DNA from: an uncultured Myxococcales bacterium
GTDB taxonomy: Bacteria > Myxococcota_A > UBA9042
Assembly (NCBI GenBank): GCA_903917305.1
Contig: CAIXAA010000490.1
Span: forward strand, 1 to 13,414
Direction of reading: 5' to 3'
DNA: 13,414 nt
Each line of letters begins with the position of its first letter. Position 1 is the stretch's first letter. The position numbers were made by a program, and so were the translations under genes. This document shows, in pieces, positions 1 through 10,376 of this stretch. The notes under the pieces were generated by a model. The model saw only the letters and a program-made list of their open reading frames with translations, was not told where the DNA came from and did no database searches.

Positions 1-1
1 A

Positions 2-1423
2 GCGCTGTTCGGCTTTCCGGTCGACGACGCTTGGATCCATCTGGTCTACGCCCGCAGTTTCAGCCAGTTGCAAGGCTTCGCCTACAATCCCGGCGTGCAG
101 GAGGCCGGCTCCACCAGCCCGCTGTGGGCCATCCTGCTCGCGCCGCTGACCTGGCTGTTGCCGCTCGGCGTGCCGGTGCTGGTCGTCGCGGTCAAGCTGC
201 TGGGGATCGCGCTGGCGTGGCTGGGCAGCGCGCTCGCGTGGCGCCTCGCGCTGCGCTGGACTGGCAGCCAGACCTGCGCGCTCGCTGCGGGGCTGATCCT
301 GGCCGTCGACCCGTCGCTGACCTTTGCCAAGCTCTCCGGCATGGAAGTGCAACTGGCCGGAATGCTTGCGCTCTTGGCACTGCTGAGCCTCGACGCAGGT
401 CACACGCGGCGCGCCGGCGTGGCGCTCGGCCTGCTGCCGCTGGCGCGACCGGAGCAGCTGGTGCTGTGGCTGCCGGCCGCACTGCTTCTGGTCGTGCAAC
501 TGTTCAAGAAAAAGGCTGAACTCCGCGAGTGGCTGTGGGCCGTGCTGCCCAGCGTGGCCAGCCTGGGTGCCTGGACCGGCTTCTGCCTCGCCGTCTCCGG
601 CCGGCCGCTGCCCAACACGTTCTACGCCAAGCACGCCGTCCAGACCGGCTTTCCGCTCGCCGATCTCGGTGTCGTCTTCGGGCCTTTGGTGACGACGCTG
701 CCATGGTTCTTCGCCGGCAGTGGTTTGCTGCTCCTCGGCCTGGGCCTGTGGCGCGTCCGCGCTCAGCGCCTGGCATGGCTGATCCCCGCGTACACACTCG
801 TCTTTCTCCTCGGCATCGCCTGGGCCCACGATCTGAGCCAGTGGCAGCCCTTCTACTGGAACCGCTACTTCCAGCCGGTCCTGCCGCTGCTGCTGCTGCC
901 GCTGGGCATCGGTCTGGGCGCGTCCATCGAAGCCAGCCCGCGGCTGCTGCGCGGCAGCATTGCGGAAAAAGCGCTGGCGATCGGGATGTTGGCGTGTGTC
1001 GCCCTCAGCATGGGTACGGTGCCGCAGCGGCTGGCGGGCCGCGCCGACCTCTTCGCGAACAACTGCCAGAATATCGAGGAGATGCAGGTGAGCCTGGGGC
1101 GCTGGTTGCACGACCACGTGCCCGCCGGCGAGTGGCTTGCCTCGCAAGATGCCGGTGCGCTTCGTTTTTTCAGCGAGCGGCCTCTCGTCGATCTGGTCGG
1201 CCTCAACGACCACGAGGTCCTCGCCGGTCACCGCCTCGCCGTGCTGCGCCGCCACGGCGTGCGCTGGTTCGTCGCGAACCCGTACTTCCTCAAAATCGGG
1301 AGCAATCCGCGCTTCCGGCCTGTCCACGCCGCACAAGCCGCGAACTACACGCTCTGCGACTGTCCGGATCAACACAGGATGTTCGTCTACGAGCAGATCC
1401 GCGCGGCGCCCGGCGCTCCTTGA
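2..1423 (+). CDS. GT-C family membrane glycosyltransferase, 5' end cut off by window edge
   Basis: The frame is open from the first base, so the start lies upstream; 473 codons remain before TGA at 1421-1423. Seen: a VDDAWIHLVYAR stretch whose Asp pair is encoded at 23-28, then Asn-Pro-Gly and a Ser-Thr-Ser-Pro-Leu-Trp stretch, about nine or ten hydrophobic segments to near base 1020, and a soluble tail containing a QDAGALRFF...VDLVGLND motif. Known: an acidic pair in the first periplasmic loop is the catalytic signature of GT-C transferases (GT39/ArnT-like and arabinofuranosyltransferase-like), which use polyprenyl-phosphate sugars at the outer face of the inner membrane. The tail resembles the 'GAIGYFSGRPVVDLVGL' tail common in bacterial GT-C proteins. 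Inference: it adds a sugar to a lipid, glycan or protein in the envelope; the acceptor is unknown. It ends 132 bases before gyrA on the same strand. Only the first transmembrane helix seems to be missing. Confidence 0.82.
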   Translation, partial: ALFGFPVDDAWIHLVYARSFSQLQGFAYNPGVQEAGSTSPLWAILLAPLTWLLPLGVPVLVVAVKLLGIALAWLGSALAWRLALRWTGSQTCALAAGLILAVDPSLTFAKLSGMEVQLAGMLALLALLSLDAGHTRRAGVALGLLPLARPEQLVLWLPAALLLVVQLFKKKAELREWLWAVLPSVASLGAWTGFCLAVSGRPLPNTFYAKHAVQTGFPLADLGVVFGPLVTTLPWFFAGSGLLLLGLGLWRVRAQRLAWLIPAYTLVFLLGIAWAHDLSQWQPFYWNRYFQPVLPLLLLPLGIGLGASIEASPRLLRGSIAEKALAIGMLACVALSMGTVPQRLAGRADLFANNCQNIEEMQVSLGRWLHDHVPAGEWLASQDAGALRFFSERPLVDLVGLNDHEVLAGHRLAVLRRHGVRWFVANPYFLKIGSNPRFRPVHAAQAANYTLCDCPDQHRMFVYEQIRAAPGAP

Positions 1424-1465
1424 GCCGATCGATTCAACAGCACGAAATCACAAAGCTTGATCCGC

Positions 1466-1478
1466 CGCCGATCCGGCG
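1466..1478 (+). other. Small GC hairpin between the GT-C gene and gyrA
   Basis: CGCCG (1466-1470) and CGGCG (1474-1478) form a perfect 5-bp stem with an ATC loop, in the gap after the upstream gene. There is no T-run after it, so it is not a convincing intrinsic terminator. It may be chance in GC-rich DNA. Confidence 0.2.
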
Positions 1479-1497
1479 CCGCGTGCGGCCCCGCGCA

Positions 1498-1526
1498 TTG
1501 ACGCAAGCGTCGCTTCGTCGTACCCT
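1498..1526 (+). promoter_or_regulatory. Predicted sigma70-type promoter for gyrA
   Basis: TTGACG at 1498-1503 matches the -35 consensus at five of six positions. After exactly 17 bases, TACCCT at 1521-1526 keeps the three most important -10 positions (T1, A2, T6). Transcription would start near 1532-1534, leaving a leader of only about 22 bases before the gyrA ATG. Position and spacing fit well, but this is a motif-based prediction. Confidence 0.5.
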
Positions 1527-1555
1527 CATGCGCCCTCGCAAGCGCCAAGGATACC

Positions 1556-4158
<2,603 letters not shown>

Positions 4159-4162
<4 letters not shown>

Positions 4163-5901
4163 GCGCACTGACGGCGTGGCTGAGGTCGAATCCGCTGCGC
4201 ACGGCGCTGCTTGCGGCGCTGCTGCTGTCGCTGCCCACGTTGACGACCGGCTGGCTGCTCGACGATTGGGCGCACCGCGCGGCGATGCACGGGCAGATTC
4301 CCTCGCATGAGGGCGGACTTCTCCACCTCTACACCTTCGCCGACGGCGTGGCGGCACACAACGAGACGCGCGCCGCGTACTGCTACGGCTGGTGGACGCT
4401 GCCGACGCTGAAACTCTCGTTCTTTCGGCCGCTTTCTTCGTTGGCGCACTACTTCGACGAGTTCGTCCTGGGCCCCGTCGCCTGGCGCCAGCACGTGCAG
4501 GCGATCTTCTGGTACCTCGCCTGCGTGCTTGGCGTGGGGCTGCTGTACCGGCGCCTGCTCTCGGCGCGCACGGCGGCGCTGGCCGTGCTGCTGTTTGCCA
4601 TCGATGACGCGCACTGGACGCCCGTGGCCTGGCTGGCGAACCGCAACTCCCTGATTGCCGTGGTGCCGGCGCTGTGGGGCTGGCTCGCGTGGCTGCGCGG
4701 CACGCGCGATGGCTGGAAGTACGGTCGCCTGCTGGGTATTCTCGGCCTGGCGCTGGGGCTGCTGGGCGGCGAGACCGCGCTCGGCCTGGTGCTGCTGTGG
4801 GCGGCGGAGCACGTCGCTGCCAAGCGCCGCTGGAAGGAACTGTGGCCGATCGGCCTGCTTTTGCTCGTCTACGTCGTGACCTACAAGGTGCTGGGCTACG
4901 GCGCCGCGGGCTCCGGCGCGTACGTCGACCCGGCCAAGGATCCGCTGCGCTTCCTGATGTTTGCCACCACGCGCGTGCCGACCCTCGCCGGTGGGCTGCT
5001 CGCCTTCTCGCCGACCGAGATCGCCGCGGCGACCCTGCCCCTCGAACTCTCGCTGGCGGCTTGGGGGCTCCTGGTGCTGCTGGCGGTGGCCTGGCTGCTG
5101 CGCCGCGCCCGGCCGGATCTGGCGCAAGCGGACCGCAAAGCCTTGCCCTGGCTGGCGATCGGCGGCCTGGTGGCGCTGCTGCCGCCCTCGGCGACCTGGC
5201 CGTCGATGCGGACGACGCTGGTGGTGTCGTTGGTGCCGGCGGCGCTGATCGCGATGCTGCTCGGGCAGTTGGGCGATAGGGTGCGCGCCGGTGTGGCGCT
5301 GCGCCGCGAGCGCCTGGCGCGCGGCACGCTGTGGTTCATCCATGCCGGGCTGGCGCCGCTGATCTTCATCGGCGCGAGCGCGGGCACGGCGGCGCTCGCG
5401 CCCAGGTGGCAGAAGTACATCGAAGCGCCGATCTTCCTGGAAGCAGGCGGCAAACGCGTCGTGCTGGTGTCGAGCCCGGATCCGCTCATCGGCTTCTACA
5501 CGCCGTCCACGCTGAGCGCGCAGGGGCTGCCGTCGCCGCGCTCCTGGTCGGTGCTGTCGGCGGCGATCGGCGATGTGGCGGTGACGCGCAAGACCGCGCA
5601 GCGCCTGGAACTCCAGACCTTGGGGCCGCCGCTGCTGGCCAGCGCGCCCGAGCAGCTGGTCCACGATCCCAAGCACCCGTTCCATGTCGGCGACCGCGTG
5701 CACGGCGCTGGCTTTGACGTAGAGATCCTCGAGGCGACCGACGCCGGTCCGACCCGCGTCGCCTTCCAGTTCGACAAGCCGCTCGAAGACGCCGAGTACC
5801 TGCCCGTGTGGTTCCACGATGGTCAGCTGCGGCGCTGGCCGCTGCCGGCGCTGGGGCAGCGCGTGGTCGTGAAGCGCGAAGCCGGCGTGCTCGGCGTCTA
5901 G
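4159..5901 (+). CDS. Polytopic GT-C-like membrane protein (putative glycosyltransferase), probable CTG start
   Basis: From CTG 4159 the protein has 580 residues. Seen: an N-terminal hydrophobic helix (about 12-30), then Asp35-Asp36-Trp37 at the helix/loop boundary, FRPL at 89-92, an ANRNSLIA stretch, some ten hydrophobic segments to about residue 415, and a soluble C-terminal domain. Known: an Asp pair after the first helix and an 'RPL' motif in the next loop are typical of GT-C transferases of the PMT/TMTC-like type. The first canonical start, TTG 4240, would leave seven residues before the Asp pair and destroy helix 1, so I prefer CTG 4159, which overlaps the gyrA stop as CTGA and has AGGAGG 7 bases upstream. 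Inference: it transfers a sugar from a lipid carrier outside the inner membrane; the substrate is unknown, and an inactive GT-C-fold relative is possible. The oxidoreductase gene begins 15 bases after its stop. Confidence 0.75.
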
Positions 5902-5916
5902 ACGGAAAGGATGGCC

Positions 5917-7017
5917 ATGCCAACGCCCCTGCTGCCCCCCGGTCAACGCGTCGTTCTGCACGCGTTTGGCGAATCGCCGCTGCAAGCCATCGAGACGCAG
6001 CTGACGCTGGAGCCGATGCCGGCGCCCGATCCGCAGCAGCTGGGGCCGCGCGACGTGATCGTGGCGGTGAAGAGCGCCGCGGTCGGTTGGGTCGATTTGC
6101 TCATGACCAGCGGCCAGTACCAGCACATGGTGCAGCCGCCGTGCACGCCGGGGCTGGAGTGCGCGGGCGAGGTGGCCTGGCGCGGGACGGACGTGCGCGA
6201 CCTGCAAGTGGGCGATGCGGTGCTGGTCGATGGCCTGCTGGCCGGACCGCGCTCGCTAGGTGCCTACCGGCAGGGCGGTTTTGCGACCTACATGGTGGCG
6301 CCGGCGCAGGCCGTGCTGCGCATTCCGGGGAACCTGACCTTCGATCAAGCGGCCGGGCTGCTCGGCGCCTACGAGACGGCGTACCACTGCCTCGTGACGC
6401 GCGGGCGGCTGCAGGCGGGCGAGAGCGTCCTGATTCACGGGGCTTCGGGAGCGACCGGGCTGGCGGCGGTGCAGGTGGCCAAGCTCTTGGGCGCCACGGT
6501 GCTGGCGACGGGGCGAAGCGACGCCAAGCTGGCGCTGGTGCAGGCCGAAGGCGCTGACCATGTGCTGAATACGCAAAGTGATCCGAACTGGAAGGACACG
6601 GTCAAGCAGCTGACCGGCGGCCTGGGCGTGCACGTCGTCTACGACGCGGTGGGGGGCGCGATCTCGCTGGAGAGCCTGCGCTGCGTGCGCTTTGGCGCGC
6701 GGTTCCTCATCGTCGGCTGGACCTCGACGCCGGACGTGGCGCGCGGCAAGGGCGAGCGCGGCGCGCCGAACGCGGGCGTGCTGCCGACCAACCTCATCAT
6801 GATGAAGAGCTTGGACGTGCTGGGCTGTCCGACCGCGATCTCGACGGCGATGGATCCGGCGAGCCGGGCGCCGCGCTTGACGCAGGTGCTGGCTTGGGCG
6901 CAGGGCGGGCAGATCCGGCCGCACGTGTCGCATGTGTTCGGGCTGGCGGAGTTTCGCGAGGCGATGCTGGCGAAGTGGCGCGGCGAGGTGACTGGGGTTT
7001 GCGTGGTGCGACCTTAG
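5917..7017 (+). CDS. Quinone oxidoreductase-like MDR family NAD(P)H enzyme
   Basis: The 366-residue protein is a medium-chain dehydrogenase/reductase. Seen: the N-terminal GroES-like half with a PGLECAGEV turn, a GAYETAYHCL helix, then the Rossmann half with GASGATG at 175-181 followed by the AAVQVAK helix, and a VVYDAVGG strand near residue 240. Known: these mark the zinc-free quinone oxidoreductase (QOR/zeta-crystallin) branch, which uses NADPH to reduce quinones or enone/acyl substrates. I see no catalytic zinc ligand set and no four-Cys structural lobe. Two ATGs compete: 5911 directly abuts AAGG, while 5917 sits 5 bases after AAGGA (5907-5911), so 5917 is the better start. It is probably co-transcribed with the membrane gene ending 15 bases upstream. 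Family assignment is firm; substrate and physiological role are unknown. Confidence 0.88.
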   Translation: MPTPLLPPGQRVVLHAFGESPLQAIETQLTLEPMPAPDPQQLGPRDVIVAVKSAAVGWVDLLMTSGQYQHMVQPPCTPGLECAGEVAWRGTDVRDLQVGDAVLVDGLLAGPRSLGAYRQGGFATYMVAPAQAVLRIPGNLTFDQAAGLLGAYETAYHCLVTRGRLQAGESVLIHGASGATGLAAVQVAKLLGATVLATGRSDAKLALVQAEGADHVLNTQSDPNWKDTVKQLTGGLGVHVVYDAVGGAISLESLRCVRFGARFLIVGWTSTPDVARGKGERGAPNAGVLPTNLIMMKSLDVLGCPTAISTAMDPASRAPRLTQVLAWAQGGQIRPHVSHVFGLAEFREAMLAKWRGEVTGVCVVRP

Positions 7018-7091
7018 CCGGGACCGGAACCCGAACCGGAGCCGGAGCCGGAACCGGAACCGGAACCGGAACCTGACCCGGTCCCGAGCCG
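7018..7091. repeat. CCGGAA hexamer tandem array closed by a 9-bp inverted repeat
   Basis: Starting at the base after the oxidoreductase stop codon there are twelve consecutive hexamers of the CCGGAA type plus two bases. Units 2 and 6-9 are exact CCGGAA; the rest differ by one to three bases. The outer units contain CGGGACCGG (7019-7027) and CCGGTCCCG (7078-7086), a perfect 9-bp inverted repeat. Because CCGG pairs with itself, internal CCGG blocks line up with one another around a centre near 7052, separated by A/A mismatches. The transcript could therefore fold into one long interrupted hairpin. A 3' end signal for the upstream operon is possible, but there is no T-run, and slippage-generated minisatellite DNA is an equally good explanation. 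Confidence 0.85.
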
Positions 7092-7167
7092 TTAACCCTT
7101 GCCTCCACAGCCAATCCCGCCGACACTCCCGCCCGCCGCAGCGTCGCTGCCGCCTCTTCCCCGCACC

Positions 7168-8595
7168 ATGGATCCTCCGATGCCCCGTCCGCCGTCACCG
7201 CCGCAAGGTCGCCCCGACCGCCCGCAACGCCCTGATCGTCCGCAGCAGCGCACCGATCGCCCGCCGCACCGCACCGATCGGCCCTCGCGTCCGGATCGCC
7301 CGCAGCAGCGCACCGCGGTGCCCGCCTTGCCCGCGAATCTGCCGTCGTGGCCCGGCCTTGCCCGCATTGTGCTGCGTCCTGGCACCGCGACGCCCGTGCT
7401 GTCGGGCCACCCGTGGATCTTCAGCGGCGCGATCGCGCACATCCTGCCGCCTCCCGATGGCGAGCTGGTGCCCGGCGGCGCCTGCGCGGTCTTCGATCCG
7501 CACGGCCGCTACCTCGGTTTCGGCTTCTACAACGCGGCCAGCCAGATCGCCGTGCGCGTCGTCGAGCCGGGTCTGGACGGCTTGGAGCCCAAGTCGATCC
7601 CGGACGCCGCGACGCTGGTGCGCGAGCGCTTGAAGCGCGCCGCCGCCCTGCGCCGCGATCTCGGCCTGCCTTCGGCGAGCACCAACGCGTTTCGCCTCGT
7701 CAACAGCGAAGGCGACGGCCTGCCCGGCGTGACCATCGACCGCTTCGCCGACGGTGCCGTCGTGCAGATCTCCAGCGCCGGCGCGAGCTTGTGGCAGCCG
7801 CACATCGTCGCCAGCCTGCGCAGCAAGGATCACGGCTGCGCCTGGGTCCACGTGCGCGTGCCGACCGACATCCATCCCTCCGAAGGGCTGATCGGCGGCA
7901 ACAGCGAAGGCTTTGGCGACGTGCCCCCGGAAGTCGTCGTGCACCACAACGGCTTGCGCTTGCATGTCGAGCCGGCCGGCGGCCAGAAGACCGGCATGTA
8001 CTGCGATCAGCGCGAAAACCATAGTCGCGTCGCGGAGTTGGCCAAAGGCCGCTTCGTGCTCGACGCCTACTGCCACACCGGCGGTTTTGGCCTGCACGCC
8101 GCGCGCGCCGGGGCCAGCAAGGTCGTGGCGGTCGACGCCTCGCAGCGCGCCGTGGATCTGGCGACGGCGCACGCAACCGACAATGATCTCCCCATGTTCA
8201 CGGCCCAGGCCGCGGACGCCATCCACGTCCTGCGCCACTACGCGGATCTGCCGCCCGACGGCGAGCGGCCGTCGCTGGTCATCGTCGATCCGCCGAAGTT
8301 CGTGGCGCGCAGTGCCGCCCTCGAGCAGGGGCTCAAGAAGTACACGCACGTCTTTACCGTTGCGATGCAGGCGGTTGCGCAAGACGGCTTCCTCGTGGCC
8401 TGCTCCTGCTCGGGCCTCGTCGATCGCCAGACCTTCCTGCGTCTGCTGGGTCAGGCCGCGCACAACGCTGGCCGTACGGTGCAGTTGCTCGAGCTGCGCA
8501 GCGCCGCCGCGGACCATCCGGTCGCCCCGGCGCACGCGGAGGGGTCGTACCTCAAGGTCGCCATCTGCCGCGTTTCCGGGCGGTTGATCGCGTAA
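7168..8595 (+). CDS. rlmI: RlmI-family 23S rRNA (cytosine-C5)-methyltransferase with Arg/Pro-rich N-terminal tail
   Basis: From ATG 7168 the protein has 475 residues, against about 390-400 for typical RlmI (YccW). Seen: a low-complexity tail (about 7-50) built of RPDRPQ/RPDRPQQRT/DRP units, a PUA-like domain (about 64-133) with GHPWIFSGAI, a TGMYCDQREN motif, the SAM-binding motif I around Asp299-Gly306 (DAYCHTGG), DPPKF at 374-378, and CSCSG at 412-416 with Cys414 the likely catalytic residue. Known: RlmI methylates C1962 of 23S rRNA using S-adenosylmethionine. Inference: same reaction here, though target base is assigned by family only. No clear Shine-Dalgarno precedes any start; TTG 7099, ATG 7180 and GTG 7318 are alternatives, and GTG 7318 would drop the tail. 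Synonymous codon variation between the repeat units argues that the tail is translated. glpK follows after 25 bases. Confidence 0.88.
   Translation: MDPPMPRPPSPPQGRPDRPQRPDRPQQRTDRPPHRTDRPSRPDRPQQRTAVPALPANLPSWPGLARIVLRPGTATPVLSGHPWIFSGAIAHILPPPDGELVPGGACAVFDPHGRYLGFGFYNAASQIAVRVVEPGLDGLEPKSIPDAATLVRERLKRAAALRRDLGLPSASTNAFRLVNSEGDGLPGVTIDRFADGAVVQISSAGASLWQPHIVASLRSKDHGCAWVHVRVPTDIHPSEGLIGGNSEGFGDVPPEVVVHHNGLRLHVEPAGGQKTGMYCDQRENHSRVAELAKGRFVLDAYCHTGGFGLHAARAGASKVVAVDASQRAVDLATAHATDNDLPMFTAQAADAIHVLRHYADLPPDGERPSLVIVDPPKFVARSAALEQGLKKYTHVFTVAMQAVAQDGFLVACSCSGLVDRQTFLRLLGQAAHNAGRTVQLLELRSAAADHPVAPAHAEGSYLKVAICRVSGRLIA
7207..7314 (+). repeat. Coding repeats for the RPDRPQQRT tail
   Basis: Within the methyltransferase N-terminus the nonapeptide RPDRPQQRT occurs exactly twice (codons 7228-7254 and 7288-7314), flanked by shorter RPDRPQ and DRP variants. 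The last 15 bases of the two long copies are identical, while earlier codons differ synonymously (for example CGC CCT GAT CGT versus CGT CCG GAT CGC), as expected for a translated repeat of some age. Confidence 0.75.
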
Positions 8596-8610
8596 ACATT
8601 GCCGATACTT

Positions 8611-8614
8611 GGAG
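8611..8614 (+). promoter_or_regulatory. Ribosome binding site for glpK
   Basis: GGAG at 8611-8614, 6 bases before ATG 8621. It selects this ATG over the in-frame TTG at 8609, which lies upstream of the site. Confidence 0.7.
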
Positions 8615-8620
8615 TCCGCC

Positions 8621-10096
8621 ATGTCCGACTTCATCCTCGCCATCGACCAGGGCACCACCGGCACGACCGCGCTCGTCATCGACCGCTCGCTGCGCATCCT
8701 GGGCAAGGTCAACGTCGAGTTTCCGCAGATCTATCCGCAACCTGGCTGGGTCAGCCACGACCCGGAGGCGATCTGGCGCTCCTCGCAGGAGGCGATCGCC
8801 GCCGTGCTGCGCGAGACCGGCATCGACACCGCGCGCATCGCCGGCATCGGCATCACGAACCAGCGTGAAACCACGGTCTTGTGGGAGCGCGCCAGCGGCA
8901 AGCCGGTCGACCACGCCATCGTCTGGCAGTGCCGGCGCACGGCGGACGCGTGCAAGGCGCTCGTCGCTGCCGGCCACGAGGGCATGGTCCGCGAGAAGAC
9001 AGGGCTTCCCATCGACGCCTACTTCTCCGGCACCAAGCTTGCCTGGCTGCTGGACCAGCACGACGCCGACCGAACCCGCTGCATGCGCGGCGAGTTGGCG
9101 TTCGGCACCATCGACACCTTCCTCGTCTGGCGCCTGACCGGCGGCGCGGCGCACGTGACCGACCCGTCCAACGCCTCGCGCACGATGCTCTACGACATCA
9201 ACCAGCGCGCCTGGAGTGCGGAACTCTGCGATCTGCTGCGTGTTCCCCAGAGCGTCCTGCCGACGGTCTGCCCTTCGGCGGCGATCTACGGCCGCACGCG
9301 CGGCGTGCCGGGGCTGCCCGACGGCATCCCGATCGCGGGCATCGCCGGCGACCAGCAAGCGGCGCTGTGCGGCCAGCTGTGCATCGAGCCGGGCATGGCG
9401 AAATGCACTTACGGAACAGGCGCTTTCCTCCTGATGCAGACCGGCGCCCAGCGCATCGAGTCGCGCAACGGGCTGTTGACCACCGTCGCGTGGCAGGTCG
9501 GGCAGGACTTCCACTATGCGCTCGAAGGCAGCGTCTTCATTGCGGGTGCCGCCGTGCAGTGGCTGCGCGACGGGCTCGGCCTCATCGAGAAGGCGAGTGA
9601 TATCGAGAAGCTGGCGCGTTCGGTGCCGGATTCCGGCGGCGTGACCTTCGTGCCTGCGCTGGCGGGGCTGGGCGCGCCGCATTGGCGGCCGGAGGCGCGC
9701 GGGCTGATTTCGGGCATCACGCGTGGCACGACGGCGGCGCACCTGGCGCGGGCGACGCTCGAAGGCGTGGCGCTCTCCTGCGCGGATCTGCTGGAAGCCA
9801 TGGAGAAAGACCTGGGCCGACGGCTGCTGGAGCTGCGCGTCGATGGCGGCGCGGCGGCGAACGACCTGTTGATGAGCGTGCAGGCGGACTTGCTGCAATG
9901 CACCGTCGTGCGGCCGCAGGTCATCGAGACGACGGCGCTGGGCGCGGCGATCCTGGCCGGCGTCGGCATCGGCTGGTTCGCGTCGTTGGCGGATGCGCGC
10001 GCGTCCTGGCGCGAGGAGCGGCGCTTTGACCCGGAGCTGCCTGAAACGGTTGGCAAACTGCGCAGCCAGTGGCGTCTGGCCGTGGCCAAGGCCTAG
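8621..10096 (+). CDS. glpK: Glycerol kinase
   Basis: GlpK phosphorylates glycerol with ATP to sn-glycerol 3-phosphate in the cytoplasm, trapping glycerol and feeding glycolysis or phospholipid synthesis. The 491-residue length is close to E. coli GlpK. Seen: FGGY/actin-fold phosphate loop IDQGTTGTT (8-16), ITNQRETT and AIVWQCRRT in the glycerol-binding region, DPSNASRTMLYDI, AGDQQAALCG with the probable catalytic Asp244, YGTGAFLL, a PALAGLGAPHW segment and LRVDGGAAANDLLM in the C-terminal ATP domain. All are highly conserved in the family. The start is ATG 8621, supported by GGAG at 8611. Neither glpF nor glpD is adjacent, so it is separated from the usual glycerol operon. It sits 25 bases after the methyltransferase gene, and its TAG shares CTAG with the stop of the converging membrane gene. 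Confidence 0.97.
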   Translation: MSDFILAIDQGTTGTTALVIDRSLRILGKVNVEFPQIYPQPGWVSHDPEAIWRSSQEAIAAVLRETGIDTARIAGIGITNQRETTVLWERASGKPVDHAIVWQCRRTADACKALVAAGHEGMVREKTGLPIDAYFSGTKLAWLLDQHDADRTRCMRGELAFGTIDTFLVWRLTGGAAHVTDPSNASRTMLYDINQRAWSAELCDLLRVPQSVLPTVCPSAAIYGRTRGVPGLPDGIPIAGIAGDQQAALCGQLCIEPGMAKCTYGTGAFLLMQTGAQRIESRNGLLTTVAWQVGQDFHYALEGSVFIAGAAVQWLRDGLGLIEKASDIEKLARSVPDSGGVTFVPALAGLGAPHWRPEARGLISGITRGTTAAHLARATLEGVALSCADLLEAMEKDLGRRLLELRVDGGAAANDLLMSVQADLLQCTVVRPQVIETTALGAAILAGVGIGWFASLADARASWREERRFDPELPETVGKLRSQWRLAVAKA

Positions 10097-10314
10097 CCGG
10101 CATCATAGCGCGTCCACAGGTACAGCGTGCCGATGATGCCAAAGGCAAAGCCAACCATGTGGCTGATATCCGAGAAGAAATACGGCGCGATCATCAGGAT
10201 GACGCCGGAGACCATCTGCGGCATCCGCGTCTGCTTTTTGCCGTAGCGGAACAGCGCGAGGCCGACCGTGCTGATCACCAGGCTGAGAGCGAGCCACATC
10301 GGGTCGAAGTTCAC
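10093..10314 (-). CDS. Conserved small membrane protein, 73 residues, three predicted helices
   Basis: Starting at GTG 10314 the protein begins Met-Asn-Phe-Asp-Pro. GAGGA (10321-10325, minus strand) lies 6 bases upstream, which selects this GTG over an upstream in-frame TTG (10329) that would precede the site. Seen: hydrophobic segments at about 6-22, 33-49 and 53-67, with a basic RYGKKQTR loop between the first two. I recall similar short proteins ('xWLxLSLxxxxxGxxLFxYGKKQxRxPQMxxG'), often labelled 'amino acid transport protein' without evidence, in several proteobacterial groups. The family resemblance is from memory and the function is unknown. It converges on glpK and diverges from galE. 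Its TAG (10093-10095, minus) overlaps the glpK TAG. Confidence 0.8.
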   Translation of the reverse strand: MNFDPMWLALSLVISTVGLALFRYGKKQTRMPQMVSGVILMIAPYFFSDISHMVGFAFGIIGTLYLWTRYDAG

Positions 10315-10320
10315 GGCGCA

Positions 10321-10325
10321 TCCTC
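10321..10325 (-). promoter_or_regulatory. Ribosome binding site for the small membrane gene
   Basis: On the minus strand GAGGA reads from 10325 to 10321, 6 bases before GTG 10314-10312. It fixes the start at this GTG. Confidence 0.6.
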
Positions 10326-10342
10326 GCAAGCAGAGGCCGTAG

Positions 10343-10372
10343 AGCGTAGCCCGGGCAGCGCGCCGCCGACAA
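10343..10372 (-). promoter_or_regulatory. Predicted promoter for the small membrane gene
   Basis: On the minus strand TTGTCG (10372-10367) is followed after 18 bases by TACGCT (10348-10343), which keeps T1, A2 and T6 of the -10 consensus. The GTG start lies about 29 bases downstream. The -35 match is four of six, so this is a weak prediction. Confidence 0.3.
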
Positions 10373-10376
10373 GCAA

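Noticed and set aside
31..519. Overlapping plus-strand frames within the first gene
   Set aside because: Arg/Ala-rich shadow frames; the GT-C frame carries hydrophobic segments and motifs.
7018..7091. CRISPR array
   Set aside because: Six-base units without spacers; a simple tandem repeat.
7018..7091. Classic intrinsic terminator
   Set aside because: There is an inverted repeat but the loop is about 50 bases and no T-run follows.
7195..8712. Long minus-strand open frame opposite the methyltransferase
   Set aside because: It covers a gene with clear catalytic motifs and shows no domain of its own.
8552..9898. Minus-strand open frame opposite glpK
   Set aside because: Shadow of a fully conserved glycerol kinase.
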